Positions 54,243 to 62,465 of a DNA stretch of 64,000 bases are shown one piece after another. Source of the DNA: Shinella daejeonensis (GTDB taxonomy: Bacteria > Pseudomonadota > Alphaproteobacteria > Rhizobiales > Rhizobiaceae); NCBI RefSeq assembly GCF_024281235.1, contig NZ_JAHWXY010000002.1, positions 124,001-188,000 of the forward strand. The letters are read 5' to 3'. Position 1 is the stretch's first letter; each line of letters starts with the position of its first letter. The position numbers were made by a program, and so were the translations under genes. The notes beneath the pieces were generated by a model. It had not been told where the DNA came from and searched no databases. It was given only the letters and a program-made list of their open reading frames with translations.

Positions 54243-55293
54243 CGATGACGTGCAAGGGCAATCCCGGCCGCAGGCCGAGACGCTCGACGGAAAACGCCGT
54301 GATGCGGGCGTGAACGAGATCGCCGTGACAGGAGATGCCCACGCTCGCCATCCCCTCCCCGTCCCGCTCCACCTTGTCCACGATACCTTCGATCACGTTG
54401 AGGGCGCTGATACCCTCCGGGCGGGTGAGCGCGAGCATGACGTCACGGGCCGGGATGCGCAGGCGCACGCTCTCGCCGACCGACAGGCCGGAGGCCGGGA
54501 CCAGCAGCAGCGCGCCGCCGGCCAGCCGGACATGCGCAAGCCCGTGCGCTTCCCCCCGCGCCTCGACGCGCCCCGAAAGCACGCTGCCGGCCTCGCGCCG
54601 TTCCGCCGCGGAATGCAGCCCTGGTCCGGCCAACACCTGCGACGCCGCTCCGATCGTTTCGACGCGCCCGGCATTCATCAGCACGACACGATCGGCTATC
54701 CGCGCCACTTCGGCGACGGAATGGCTGACGTAGAGGATGGGAATGCCGACCTCGTCGCGCAACCGTTCCAGATAGGGCAGGATTTCACCCTTGCGCTCCT
54801 CGTCGAGAGCCGCCAGAGGCTCATCCATCAGCAGCAGGCGCGGCGCCGACAGCAAGGCCCGGCCGATGGCCACCCTCTGTTTCTCGCCGCCGGAAAGATT
54901 GGCCGGCGCGCGGGCGAGCAAGCCGCCGATGCCGAGCAGATCGATGATGCGTCCGCTCTGTTCCGCCCGCGCTCCCTTCGGCGCGAACCAGCGGCCATAA
55001 TCCAGGTTCTGCTTCACCGAGAGATGCGGGAAAAGCCGCGCCTCCTGGAACACGTAACCGAACCGGCGGCGATGGGCTGGGACGAAGAGGCCGGCCTTCG
55101 TATCGACCAGCCGCTCTCCTTGCAGCCGGACGTGGCCCTCGTCCGGCCGGGCAAGGCCGGCGACGATACGCACGAGCGAGGTCTTGCCGGAACCCGAGCG
55201 GCCGAACAGCGCCGTCACGCCGCTCTCCGCCGTAAAGGCGGCGTCAAGCGTGAAGCCGCCAAGCCGCTGTCGCACTTCGACCACGAGACTCAT
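54220..55293 (-). CDS. modC: Molybdate ABC transporter ATPase
   Basis: 357 residues from the ATG at 55293, which overlaps the modB stop as ATGA. Walker [15 protein letters not shown], signature [15 protein letters not shown], and Walker [14 protein letters not shown] are present. The C-terminal third is a Mop/TOBE-type domain ([18 protein letters not shown]) that binds oxyanions in ModC. The longer open frame upstream lies in modB and is not used. Confidence 0.94.
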   Translation of the reverse strand: MSLVVEVRQRLGGFTLDAAFTAESGVTALFGRSGSGKTSLVRIVAGLARPDEGHVRLQGERLVDTKAGLFVPAHRRRFGYVFQEARLFPHLSVKQNLDYGRWFAPKGARAEQSGRIIDLLGIGGLLARAPANLSGGEKQRVAIGRALLSAPRLLLMDEPLAALDEERKGEILPYLERLRDEVGIPILYVSHSVAEVARIADRVVLMNAGRVETIGAASQVLAGPGLHSAAERREAGSVLSGRVEARGEAHGLAHVRLAGGALLLVPASGLSVGESVRLRIPARDVMLALTRPEGISALNVIEGIVDKVERDGEGMASVGISCHGDLVHARITAFSVERLGLRPGLPLHVIVKTVALE

Positions 55294-55991
55294 TCGAAAT
55301 GCACCTTGCGGCCGATCCGTTGCGCGACGATTTCCGAGGCGAGCAACGCGACCATGGAAATGACGATCGCCACCAGCGTCAGCCGCAATGCGCCAAGGTC
55401 GCCGCCCGGCACCTGCGTAAACGTGTAGATCGCCGCGGAAAGGGTCTGTGTTTCCCCGGGGATATTGGAAACGAAAGTGATGGTCGCGCCGAATTCGCCC
55501 ATCGCCTTGGCGAAGGATAGAATCATGCCGGCGATGACGCCCGGCAGGATGAGCGGCAGGGTGACGGTAGCGAACACCCAGAGGGGGCTTGCCCCGAGCG
55601 TGCCGGCCGCCTCCTCCAGCTTGCGGTCGACCGCTTCGATGGAAAGGCGGATCGAGCGCACCATCAGCGGAAAGCCCATGACCGCGCAGGCAAGCGCCGC
55701 ACCGGTCCAGCGAAAAGACAGGACGATACCGAACCAGTCGGCCAGAAACGCGCCGACGGGGCCGCGGCGGCCGAACAGCAGCAACAGGATGAAACCGGTG
55801 ACGACAGGCGGCAACACCAGCGGCAGGTGGACGACGCCGTTCAGGATCGACTTGCCCCAGAAGCGGCCGCGCGCAAGCGCAAGCGCGACCGCAATACCGG
55901 CAGGCAGGCTGGCGATCGTCGCGACGGAAGACACGCGCAGGCTCAGACGGATCGCCGTCCATTCCTCATCGCTCAGGGCAAGCCAGTCCAC
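55290..55991 (-). CDS. modB: Molybdate ABC transporter permease
   Basis: 233 residues with five to six helices. [26 protein letters not shown] and the EAA loop [25 protein letters not shown] are characteristic of ModB. It forms a homodimeric channel for molybdate. It begins 84 bases after modA. Confidence 0.94.
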   Translation of the reverse strand: MDWLALSDEEWTAIRLSLRVSSVATIASLPAGIAVALALARGRFWGKSILNGVVHLPLVLPPVVTGFILLLLFGRRGPVGAFLADWFGIVLSFRWTGAALACAVMGFPLMVRSIRLSIEAVDRKLEEAAGTLGASPLWVFATVTLPLILPGVIAGMILSFAKAMGEFGATITFVSNIPGETQTLSAAIYTFTQVPGGDLGALRLTLVAIVISMVALLASEIVAQRIGRKVHFE

Positions 55992-56075
55992 AGTTCCTCC
56001 TGCATGTCGCGCATGCGCCGCCGCCGCTCCCCGCCCCGGACGATCCTATCCGCAGGAAGTGCCGCAAGGCGATCC

Positions 56076-56849
56076 CTATTTCAGGATGGTGAACCCCTGC
56101 TCCGTGAAGAAGGGCGCAGCCTTGTCGGATTTCAGGAAATCGAGATAGGCGTCCGCCGCCGGGCTCTGCGATTCCGTGAGGATCGCGACCGGATAGATGA
56201 TCGGCGGATGGCTGTCTTCGGGAAAGGCGCCGACAATCGCGACGCCCGGATCGGCGGCGGCATCCGTCTCATAGACGATGCCGTAAGGCGCTTCACCGCG
56301 AGAGACCAGCGCCAGCGCTGCTCTTACGCTTTCGGCGCCCGCGACCTTGCCTTCGACGGACGGCCAGACCCCCAGCTTTTCAAGGGCTGCCTTGCCGTAT
56401 TTGCCCGCCGGCACGGAGTCCACGGCTCCCATCGCAAGCTTGCCGTCACCGACCAGCCCGGCAAGGTCGAAGCCCTCCCGGATGTCCACCGGATCGGCGT
56501 TTTCCGCCGGCGCGACGAGGACGATGCGGTTGCCCAGCAGGTTGGAGCGCGTCTCCTCCCGAATCAGCTTCTTTTCGGCGGTATAATCCATCCATGCAAG
56601 GTCGGCCGAGATGAAGAGATCCGCGGGCGCACCCGCTTCGATCTGTTTGGCCAGCGCCGAGCTGGCGGCATAGGAGACCGTCGTCTCATTGCCCGTTTCC
56701 GTCTGCCAGGCGGTATTTGCGGCATCGAGCGCATTCTTCAGGCTTGCGGCGGCGAAGACGGTGACCTTGTCGGCCGCGGCGGCGGGCAAGGCAAGCGGAG
56801 CAGCCATGAGGACGGCGGCGGCAAGTTTCAGAATCAGACGGCGGTTCAT
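56076..56849 (-). CDS. modA: Molybdate periplasmic binding protein
   Basis: 257 residues with a signal peptide (MNRRLILKLAAAVLMAAPLA, cleavage near AAA-AD). VTVFAAASLKNALDAANTAW and VSYAASSALAKQIEAGAPAD form the oxyanion site, with Ser residues. GYYLSADLAW-like text is replaced by FISADLAWMDY. It captures molybdate for ModBC. The preceding intergenic stretch contains ModE-box-like sequence. Confidence 0.94.
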   Translation of the reverse strand: MNRRLILKLAAAVLMAAPLALPAAAADKVTVFAAASLKNALDAANTAWQTETGNETTVSYAASSALAKQIEAGAPADLFISADLAWMDYTAEKKLIREETRSNLLGNRIVLVAPAENADPVDIREGFDLAGLVGDGKLAMGAVDSVPAGKYGKAALEKLGVWPSVEGKVAGAESVRAALALVSRGEAPYGIVYETDAAADPGVAIVGAFPEDSHPPIIYPVAILTESQSPAADAYLDFLKSDKAAPFFTEQGFTILK

Positions 56850-56867
56850 TCGTGCTCTCCCGGACAG

Positions 56868-56891
56868 CGTGATATAGGCCTGAATATATCG
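56868..56891. promoter_or_regulatory. ModE-box-like operator upstream of modA
   Basis: CG-T-GATATA, 8 bases, TATATCG: the inverted halves GATATA (56871-56876) and TATATC (56885-56890) lie 19 bases upstream of the modA ATG. The whole 24-base span begins CGT and ends CG like the E. coli ModE box at modA. A second partial match (CGTTATATT) begins at 56911. Direct evidence is only the sequence pattern. Confidence 0.5.
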
Positions 56892-56990
56892 AAGAAACGT
56901 CGCTGGCCAGCGTTATATTTTCAAAGATACATTGAAGGCGCCAATCCGGCGGAAAGCTGCAATCGTCGGGGAAACAGACGCTGGAAATAG

Positions 56991-57147
56991 AAAAGCCTGC
57001 CGCGGGAGGAGGTGCGGCAGGCTTTCCAAGAGAGCTGAACGGCGATTGGGAGGAGGAGTATCGCCGTTCCCGCAAGCGACCTTTGGGAGGAGGAGTAGGT
57101 CACTTGCTGCATCGAAGCTCTGCGGGAGGAGGTGCATCGCTTCGATG
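56991..57147 (-). ncRNA. Cuckoo-type small RNA array with four CCTCCTCCC loops
   Basis: Four consecutive hairpins, each with CCTCCTCCC in the loop on the minus strand. Stems are 57110-57118/57139-57147, 57072-57082/57097-57107, 57037-57046/57060-57069 and 56992-57003/57014-57025. The four stems differ in sequence while the loops are the same, which shows selection for structure and loop. The last stem (12 bp) runs into TTTTC and so can act as terminator. CUCCUCC-loop hairpins in tandem downstream of DUF1127 genes are the hallmark of cuckoo RNAs such as the CcsR RNAs of Rhodobacter, which are processed from the DUF1127 transcript and act in stress responses. Confidence 0.85.
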
Positions 57148-57285
57148 GCTATGACTTATACCCGACTCTCGCTCAATTAACAGGCATTATTTTGCAAGGC
57201 AGCTATGTGCTATGCGCTTATCGGATAGCTCCTGCATCAAGGCCTCCGTACGGCGGCGGGCGAAAGCCATCGTGTTCGCAGATGC

Positions 57286-57312
57286 AAAAACGCCCGCCTG
57301 GAAGGCGGGCGT
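57286..57312 (-). terminator. Hairpin after the DUF1127 gene
   Basis: ACGCCCGCC (57290-57298) and GGCGGGCGT (57304-57312) form a 9-bp perfect stem, followed on the minus strand by TTTTT. It lies between the DUF1127 stop and the cuckoo array. Either the array has its own promoter in 57148-57285, or read-through past this terminator supplies it. Confidence 0.85.
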
Positions 57313-57345
57313 CAACTCTTTTCCGCAAGGGCGGAGGTCGTTTCG

Positions 57346-57492
57346 TCAGAAGCCGACGGCGGCCCGGGCGACGGACCTGATCTGGGAGCGCTGGATGCCG
57401 ACATCGTCGAGTTCACGAGCGCTCATGCGGCTCAGCTCAGCGACGGTCTGACGGTATTTGCGCCAATTGTTGAAGGAACGTGCCATGTTCAT
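57346..57492 (-). CDS. DUF1127 small protein
   Basis: 48 residues, starting MNMARSFNNWRKYRQTVAEL and continuing SRMSARELDDVGIQRSQIRS. This is the DUF1127 pattern: an Arg-rich helix followed by MS-REL-DIGI-R. An AAGGGGA ribosome site lies 5 bases before the ATG. In Rhodobacter the DUF1127 protein CcaF1 is an RNA-binding protein that affects the maturation of the cuckoo RNAs encoded downstream. The same gene order here makes such a link likely. Confidence 0.9.
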   Translation of the reverse strand: MNMARSFNNWRKYRQTVAELSRMSARELDDVGIQRSQIRSVARAAVGF

Positions 57493-57567
57493 GATGATCC
57501 CCTTTCCTGAGGTTATCAGTTCGGCACCGATCCGTGGCGCCGCGTCTTTCGATGACCTTCATATAGG

Positions 57568-57589
57568 CTTTATGTTGCACTGCATAAAG
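57568..57589. promoter_or_regulatory. Inverted repeat upstream of the DUF1127 gene
   Basis: CTTTATG (57568-57574) and CATAAAG (57583-57589) are separated by 8 bases, about 76 bases before the DUF1127 start. This could be a regulator site or part of a stress promoter. The 268-base gap to the next gene also has to hold the promoter of the dehydrogenase at 57761. I cannot assign a sigma-factor type. Confidence 0.35.
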
Positions 57590-57760
57590 GCCATTTGCGA
57601 CAACGCACCCATGCGCCTAGCGCATAGATCGCCACTCCATGCCTGGCGCATCTTCGCTCCGCCGCTGTCGGAACTGGTCACGCGCTAGTCGCAGACAGGC
57701 TTCAACCGTCATCCGGCAGGAAATAATATCGGACCACATATTCCATCGGGGTTCCAAGCA

Positions 57761-60322
57761 ATGGCAGAGTTTCCGCAGAAGGCGAAAGTCGTCATCATCG
57801 GTCTGGGCGGCATCGTGGGCGCGTCCATCGCCCATCACCTTATCGAGAGGGGATGGGACGACATCGTCGGCATCGACAAGTCGGGTATCCCGACCGACAT
57901 CGGCTCAACAGCGCATGCCTCGGACTTCTGTTACACGACGAGCCATGACTACCTCTCCGTGTGGACGACGCAGTACTCCATCGATTTCTTCGAGAAGATG
58001 GGCCATTACGCCCGTATCGGCGGCCTTGAGGTGGCGCGGACGGGCGACGACGCCTGGATGGAGGAGATCAAGCGCAAGCTGACGTCCGCCAGAGCCTTCG
58101 GCACCCGCGCGCGCTCCGTGTCGCCTGCCGAGATCAAGGAACTGTTCCCGCTGATCGAGGAAGATCAGGTGATGGGCGGCCTGTTCGATCCGGACGCCGG
58201 TCTCGTCATCCCGCGTTCGCAGACCGTCGCTGGCAAGCTCGTCGACCAGGGCGAGAAGACCGGGAAGCTGCGGGCCTTCGCCAATACGCCGGCGCAATCG
58301 CTGATCGTCGAGAACGGCCGCATCAAGGGCGTCGTCACCCATCGCGGGACGATCATGGCCGATCATGTCGTCGTCAGCGCCGGCCTGTGGGGACGCCTGA
58401 TCGCCGAGATGGTCGGTGAGGATCTGCCGGTGATGCCGGTCGACCATCCGCTGACTTTCTTCGGCCCCTATAATGAATTCGAGGGCACCGGCAAGGAAAT
58501 CGGCTTTCCGTTGCTGCGCGACCAGGGCAACTCGGCCTATATGCGCGACACCGGCGACCCGAAAAGCACCGAGGGCGGGCAGATCGAATGGGGCTATTAC
58601 GAGACCGACAATCCGCGTCTCTGCCACCCGCGCGACCTCTTGGAAAAGCATGAAGCCCGCCTTTCGCCCTCGCAGCGCGACCTCGAAATGGACCAGATCC
58701 TCGAGCCGCTCGAACGCGCCATGGAACTGACGCCGATCCTCGCCGAGATTGGCTATAACGAAGGCCATTCCTTCAATGGCCTGCTACAGGCCTCCGCCGC
58801 CGGCGGTCCCTCCTGCGGCGAGAGCCAGAAGGTGCGCGGGCTGTGGTATTGCGTCGCCATCTGGGTGAAGGACGGCCCCGGCTACGGCAAGCTGATCGCC
58901 GACTGGATGACGGACGGCCGCACCCATATCGACCATGCCGCCATCGACTACGCGCGCCTCTATCCGCACCAGCTCACGGAAAGCTATATCAACGGACGTT
59001 GCCACGAAGCGGCCCGGAAAATCTATTTCCCGGCGGTCCATCCGCGCGAGCCCTTTGCAAACGGCCGCGACATCCGGCGTTCGCCGTTCTATGAACGCGA
59101 AGTGGAACTCGGCGGCCATTTCATGGAGCTGGGCGGCTGGGAACGGGCGCACGGCTATAGCGCCAACGATCACCTCCTGGAAAAATACGGCGACCGGGTG
59201 CCGCTGCGCGAGAACGAATGGGACAATCGCCATTTCTGGCGTGTTTCCAACGCCGAGCACCTGGCGATGAGCGACGACTGCGGCATCGTCAATCTCTCGC
59301 ATTTCCACATGACGGATATCGAAGGTCCCGATCATGTCGCGCTTCTGGAGTGGCTTTGCGCGGCGAAGATCGGCGGCGACGGCAATATCGGCAAGGGCAT
59401 CTATACCCACTTCCTTGATGACGAAGGCATGGTGCGCGCCGACTTCACGGTCTTCCGCATGGCTGACCGCTGCCGTCTCGTGAACGGCGCCGACGCCGGT
59501 CCGCGCGATCTTCATTACATGCGCCGGGTGGCGCAGGATCGCGGCCTCGACGTCACCATCACCGATGTGACGGAAGAATTCACCACCATCGGCGTCTGGG
59601 GACCGAATGCACGCGCCACGCTGAAGAAGGTCGTGGCGGATCCGGCCGCCCTCGATCCGGAAAACTTCCCCTTCGCGGCAATCCGCCAGATCGAGATCGC
59701 CGGCAAGGCGGTCAGCGCCTTCCGCATTTCCTATGTCGGCGAGCAGGGCTGGGAACTGCATATGAAATACGAGGACGGGCTTGCCGTCTGGGATGCCTTG
59801 CGCGCCACCGGCATCATGGCGTTCGGCATCGAGACCTATGCCAACTCACGCCGCATGGAAAAGAGCCTGCGCCTCCAGAATGCGGACCTCTTGACCCAGT
59901 ACAACCTGATCGAGGCCGATCTCGCCCGACCAAAGGTCAAGGAGGCCGACTTCCGCGGCAAGGCGAAGCATCTGGAATACAAGGCCCGGCCGCACCAGCC
60001 GGCCATGCTGTGCACGCTGGTCATGACGGAAAATACCGACAGCAAGGGCGTGAAGCGTTATCCACTCGGCAACCTGCCTGTGATGGACCCCGAAACCCGC
60101 GAAGTCCTGGTGGATGAACTCGGCCGCCGCTCCTACACGACCTCCGTCGCCTTCGGCCCGACCATCGGCAAGAACATCGCGCTCGCCTATCTGCCGCATG
60201 ACTATTGCCAGGAGGGCCGCAAGCTGGAGATCGAATACTTCGGAGAGATCTATCCCGTCGAGGTGACCGGCATCGGCTACAAGCCGCTCTACGACCCGGA
60301 AAACCTGAAGCCGAGAACCTAA
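57761..60322 (+). CDS. Dimethylglycine/sarcosine dehydrogenase-like FAD and GcvT protein
   Basis: 853 residues in two parts. The N-terminal DAO domain has the FAD motif VVIIGLGGIVGASIAHHLIERG and GSTAHASDF near residue 49, where related dimethylglycine dehydrogenases carry the His that holds FAD covalently. The C-terminal half from about residue 440 is a GcvT-like folate-binding domain (LSHFHMTDIEGPDHVALLEWL, YVGEQGWELHMKYEDGL, FGIETYANSRRMEKSLR). Such fusions demethylate methylated glycines and pass the one-carbon unit to tetrahydrofolate. It stands alone with its own terminator. The exact methylamine is uncertain. Confidence 0.88.
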   Translation: MAEFPQKAKVVIIGLGGIVGASIAHHLIERGWDDIVGIDKSGIPTDIGSTAHASDFCYTTSHDYLSVWTTQYSIDFFEKMGHYARIGGLEVARTGDDAWMEEIKRKLTSARAFGTRARSVSPAEIKELFPLIEEDQVMGGLFDPDAGLVIPRSQTVAGKLVDQGEKTGKLRAFANTPAQSLIVENGRIKGVVTHRGTIMADHVVVSAGLWGRLIAEMVGEDLPVMPVDHPLTFFGPYNEFEGTGKEIGFPLLRDQGNSAYMRDTGDPKSTEGGQIEWGYYETDNPRLCHPRDLLEKHEARLSPSQRDLEMDQILEPLERAMELTPILAEIGYNEGHSFNGLLQASAAGGPSCGESQKVRGLWYCVAIWVKDGPGYGKLIADWMTDGRTHIDHAAIDYARLYPHQLTESYINGRCHEAARKIYFPAVHPREPFANGRDIRRSPFYEREVELGGHFMELGGWERAHGYSANDHLLEKYGDRVPLRENEWDNRHFWRVSNAEHLAMSDDCGIVNLSHFHMTDIEGPDHVALLEWLCAAKIGGDGNIGKGIYTHFLDDEGMVRADFTVFRMADRCRLVNGADAGPRDLHYMRRVAQDRGLDVTITDVTEEFTTIGVWGPNARATLKKVVADPAALDPENFPFAAIRQIEIAGKAVSAFRISYVGEQGWELHMKYEDGLAVWDALRATGIMAFGIETYANSRRMEKSLRLQNADLLTQYNLIEADLARPKVKEADFRGKAKHLEYKARPHQPAMLCTLVMTENTDSKGVKRYPLGNLPVMDPETREVLVDELGRRSYTTSVAFGPTIGKNIALAYLPHDYCQEGRKLEIEYFGEIYPVEVTGIGYKPLYDPENLKPRT

Positions 60323-60349
60323 GCGGCTTACGGAGACCGGTGAAAAGAC

Positions 60350-60378
60350 AAGGGTGCGTCGAAGCCGGCGCACCCTTT
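60350..60378 (+). terminator. Rho-independent terminator after the demethylase-like gene
   Basis: AAGGGTGCG (60350-60358) and CGCACCCTT (60369-60377) form a 9-bp perfect stem with a 10-base loop, followed by TTCTGTTTC. Confidence 0.75.
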
Positions 60379-60394
60379 CTGTTTCATACGGTTG

Positions 60395-60445
60395 CGATTT
60401 TCACAGGAGTGGTTCTACCGATCCCGTGAAAATCGGAACCGCTCC
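60395..60445. repeat. Complex intergenic palindrome (RIME-like)
   Basis: CGATTTTCAC (60395-60404) and GTGAAAATCG (60426-60435) form a 10-bp perfect inverted repeat. A second interleaved pair, GGAGTGGTTC and GGAACCGCTCC, extends the structure to 60445. The CGGAACCG part matches the palindrome at 50537-50564. The shape suits a mobile or recurring rhizobial palindromic element rather than a gene signal. Confidence 0.5.
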
Positions 60446-60469
60446 AGAAAAGACCCGCGAGGTTCTCCT

Positions 60470-61270
60470 TCACGAAAGGCCCGCGAGGGCCTTGAGATCG
60501 GCCGTTGCGCCTGGAGCGGCGGCCAGAACCGGCGCTCCCTTCGTCAGGCTGTCTCCCGCCGTCGGAAAGGCATGATGCCAGCCGCCGGCTTCCTTCACCA
60601 GGCAATAGCCCGCCATGCAATCCCAGGCGTGCATATAGGGCTCGTAATAGCCGACGAGGCGGCCCGCCGCGACATAGGCGAGCATCAGTGCGCCCGAGCC
60701 GTTGCGGATGAAGTTACCGCCCATATGGAGAAGCCGGTTGACGATATCCGCCACCGTTTCCGGCGTCACATGGCTGTTGGCGCCGATACCGGTCATGGCG
60801 TTCTGCACCGTGCGGGACGAATCGAGCCTGAGCGGCCTGTCGTTGAGCGTCGCCCCTCCCCCCGCCGAAGCGGCATAAAGCTCATCGTGGCACGGCGCCT
60901 TGATCACCCCCACCACCGGTTCGCCGCCATGAAGCACCGCGATGGAGACGCACCAGTTCGGCATGCCGTTGACGAAGGGTGCGGTCCCGTCGATCGGGTC
61001 GACCACCCAGGTATAGCCAGAGGCGCCCGCCTTGTATCCGTCCTCCTCGCCGAGGAAGCCGTCGCCGGGAAAAGCGGCGGCGACGCGCTCCCGAATGCGT
61101 TTCTCGACATCGCGGTCGGCGATGGAGACGACGTCCTGCAAGTCCCGCTTGGTCTCGATCACCAGCGCATCCCGCCGGTTGAAATATTCGAGCGCCAGCG
61201 CGCCGCCCTCCTCCGCCAGCGATCGGGCAAGGTTGAAGCGGGCCTCGAGTTCGGTCTGTTGCAAAAGCAT
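60470..61270 (-). CDS. Inositol-monophosphatase-family phosphatase
   Basis: 266 residues from the ATG at 61270; the longer open frame upstream has no homology. Mg-binding motifs GEEDG, WVVDPIDGTAPFVNG and HAWDCMAGYCLVKEAGG are complete. The family includes inositol, fructose-bisphosphate, histidinol-phosphate and PAP phosphatases. It follows the ABC ATPase by 130 bases on the same strand, so it may dephosphorylate an imported sugar or nucleotide phosphate. Confidence 0.9.
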   Translation of the reverse strand: MLLQQTELEARFNLARSLAEEGGALALEYFNRRDALVIETKRDLQDVVSIADRDVEKRIRERVAAAFPGDGFLGEEDGYKAGASGYTWVVDPIDGTAPFVNGMPNWCVSIAVLHGGEPVVGVIKAPCHDELYAASAGGGATLNDRPLRLDSSRTVQNAMTGIGANSHVTPETVADIVNRLLHMGGNFIRNGSGALMLAYVAAGRLVGYYEPYMHAWDCMAGYCLVKEAGGWHHAFPTAGDSLTKGAPVLAAAPGATADLKALAGLS

Positions 61271-61400
61271 GTGGAGGATCCTGATCCCGTTTCGTTTGCC
61301 TGAAGCATCCCCGGTGAGTGCGGTGTCACCTGCGATGCCCGTTTCCTCGTTTACACGCAATGCCGGGCGCAAAGCCATTCCGTACCCTTGCCGGACGGCT

Positions 61401-62465
61401 TCAACCGCCGATGATGGCGATCCCGCGATTGCTGAAACCGAGTGTCGCGTCGCTCGCCACCGGCAGTACCCGGTCGACGGCCGCATCCTCGATGAAGAAG
61501 GTGCCGACCTCCGTCTCGACCTCATATTCGACGTGATCGCCGAGATAGGCGGAATGGAGCACCTTTCCGGAAAGCCCCTCTCCTTTCCTGCCTTCCGCCA
61601 GCAGGATGGAACGCGGGCGGACGGCGAGCCGGGCGGGTCCCGGCCGGGCATCGCCGGCCGGGACCTGATGCTCCAGGCCGCCGACCCGTATCCGGGCGCG
61701 CCCGTCTTCGATGGCGATCACTTCACAGGACACGACATTCGCCTCCCCCATGAAGTCGGCGATGAAGGCCGATGCCGGAGCCTCGTAGAGTTCCCGCGGC
61801 GCACCCGACTGGGCGACCTCGCCCTCCTTCATGATGATGATACGGTCGGACACCGCCAGCGCTTCGTCCTGATCGTGCGTGACATAGACGGCGGTAAAAC
61901 CGAGCTTCTGCTGCAAATCGCGAATATCGGTCCGCACCTTGCGCCGCAGCCGCGCATCGAGATTGGAAAGCGGCTCGTCCAGCAGCAGAACCTGCGGTTC
62001 GAGCGCCAGCGCGCGGGCGACGGCGACCCGCTGCTGCTGGCCGCCGGAAAGCTCGGCCGGCAAGCGCTGCCCCATGCCGGCAAGGCCGACGAGGGCAAGC
62101 CCTTCTTCCGCCTTCTCGCGAGCTTCGCGGCGGGAAAACCCGCTGGATTCAAGCCCGTAGGCGACATTCTCGACGGCACTCATATGGGGAAAGAGCGCGT
62201 AGGACTGGAAGACCATCGAGACATCGCGCTCATTGGCCGGCAGCATGGTGACATCCTTCCCCCCGATCAGGATCTGGCCGTTGGTCGGATGTTCGAGGCC
62301 GGCCAACATGCGCAGCGTCGTGGTCTTGCCGCAACCGGAGGGACCGAGAAGCGTAACCAGCGTGCCGGGCTCGATGGTGAGCGAAAGGTCGGAAATCGCC
62401 GTGAAGGAGCCGAACATCTTGCGAATATTGCGGAATTCGACGGAGCCGGCTTTAGGGCTGATCAT
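61401..62465 (-). CDS. Iron(III)/sugar-phosphate-type ABC transporter ATPase (FbpC/AfuC-like)
   Basis: 354 residues. Walker A LGPSGCGKTTTLRML, signature LSGGQQQRVAVARAL, Walker B LLLDEPLSNLDARLR and a C-terminal TOBE domain (residues about 280-350). The ATG overlaps the permease stop as ATGA. AfuC relatives move hexose phosphates and FbpC relatives move ferric iron. The phosphatase next door favours an organic phosphate, but this is not proven. Confidence 0.92.
   Translation of the reverse strand: MISPKAGSVEFRNIRKMFGSFTAISDLSLTIEPGTLVTLLGPSGCGKTTTLRMLAGLEHPTNGQILIGGKDVTMLPANERDVSMVFQSYALFPHMSAVENVAYGLESSGFSRREAREKAEEGLALVGLAGMGQRLPAELSGGQQQRVAVARALALEPQVLLLDEPLSNLDARLRRKVRTDIRDLQQKLGFTAVYVTHDQDEALAVSDRIIIMKEGEVAQSGAPRELYEAPASAFIADFMGEANVVSCEVIAIEDGRARIRVGGLEHQVPAGDARPGPARLAVRPRSILLAEGRKGEGLSGKVLHSAYLGDHVEYEVETEVGTFFIEDAAVDRVLPVASDATLGFSNRGIAIIGG

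Noticed and set aside
56991-57147. Possible CRISPR or direct-repeat array because GGGAGGAGG recurs four times
   Set aside because: The repeats are loops of hairpins with different stems and uneven spacing, with no spacers of constant length and no cas genes.
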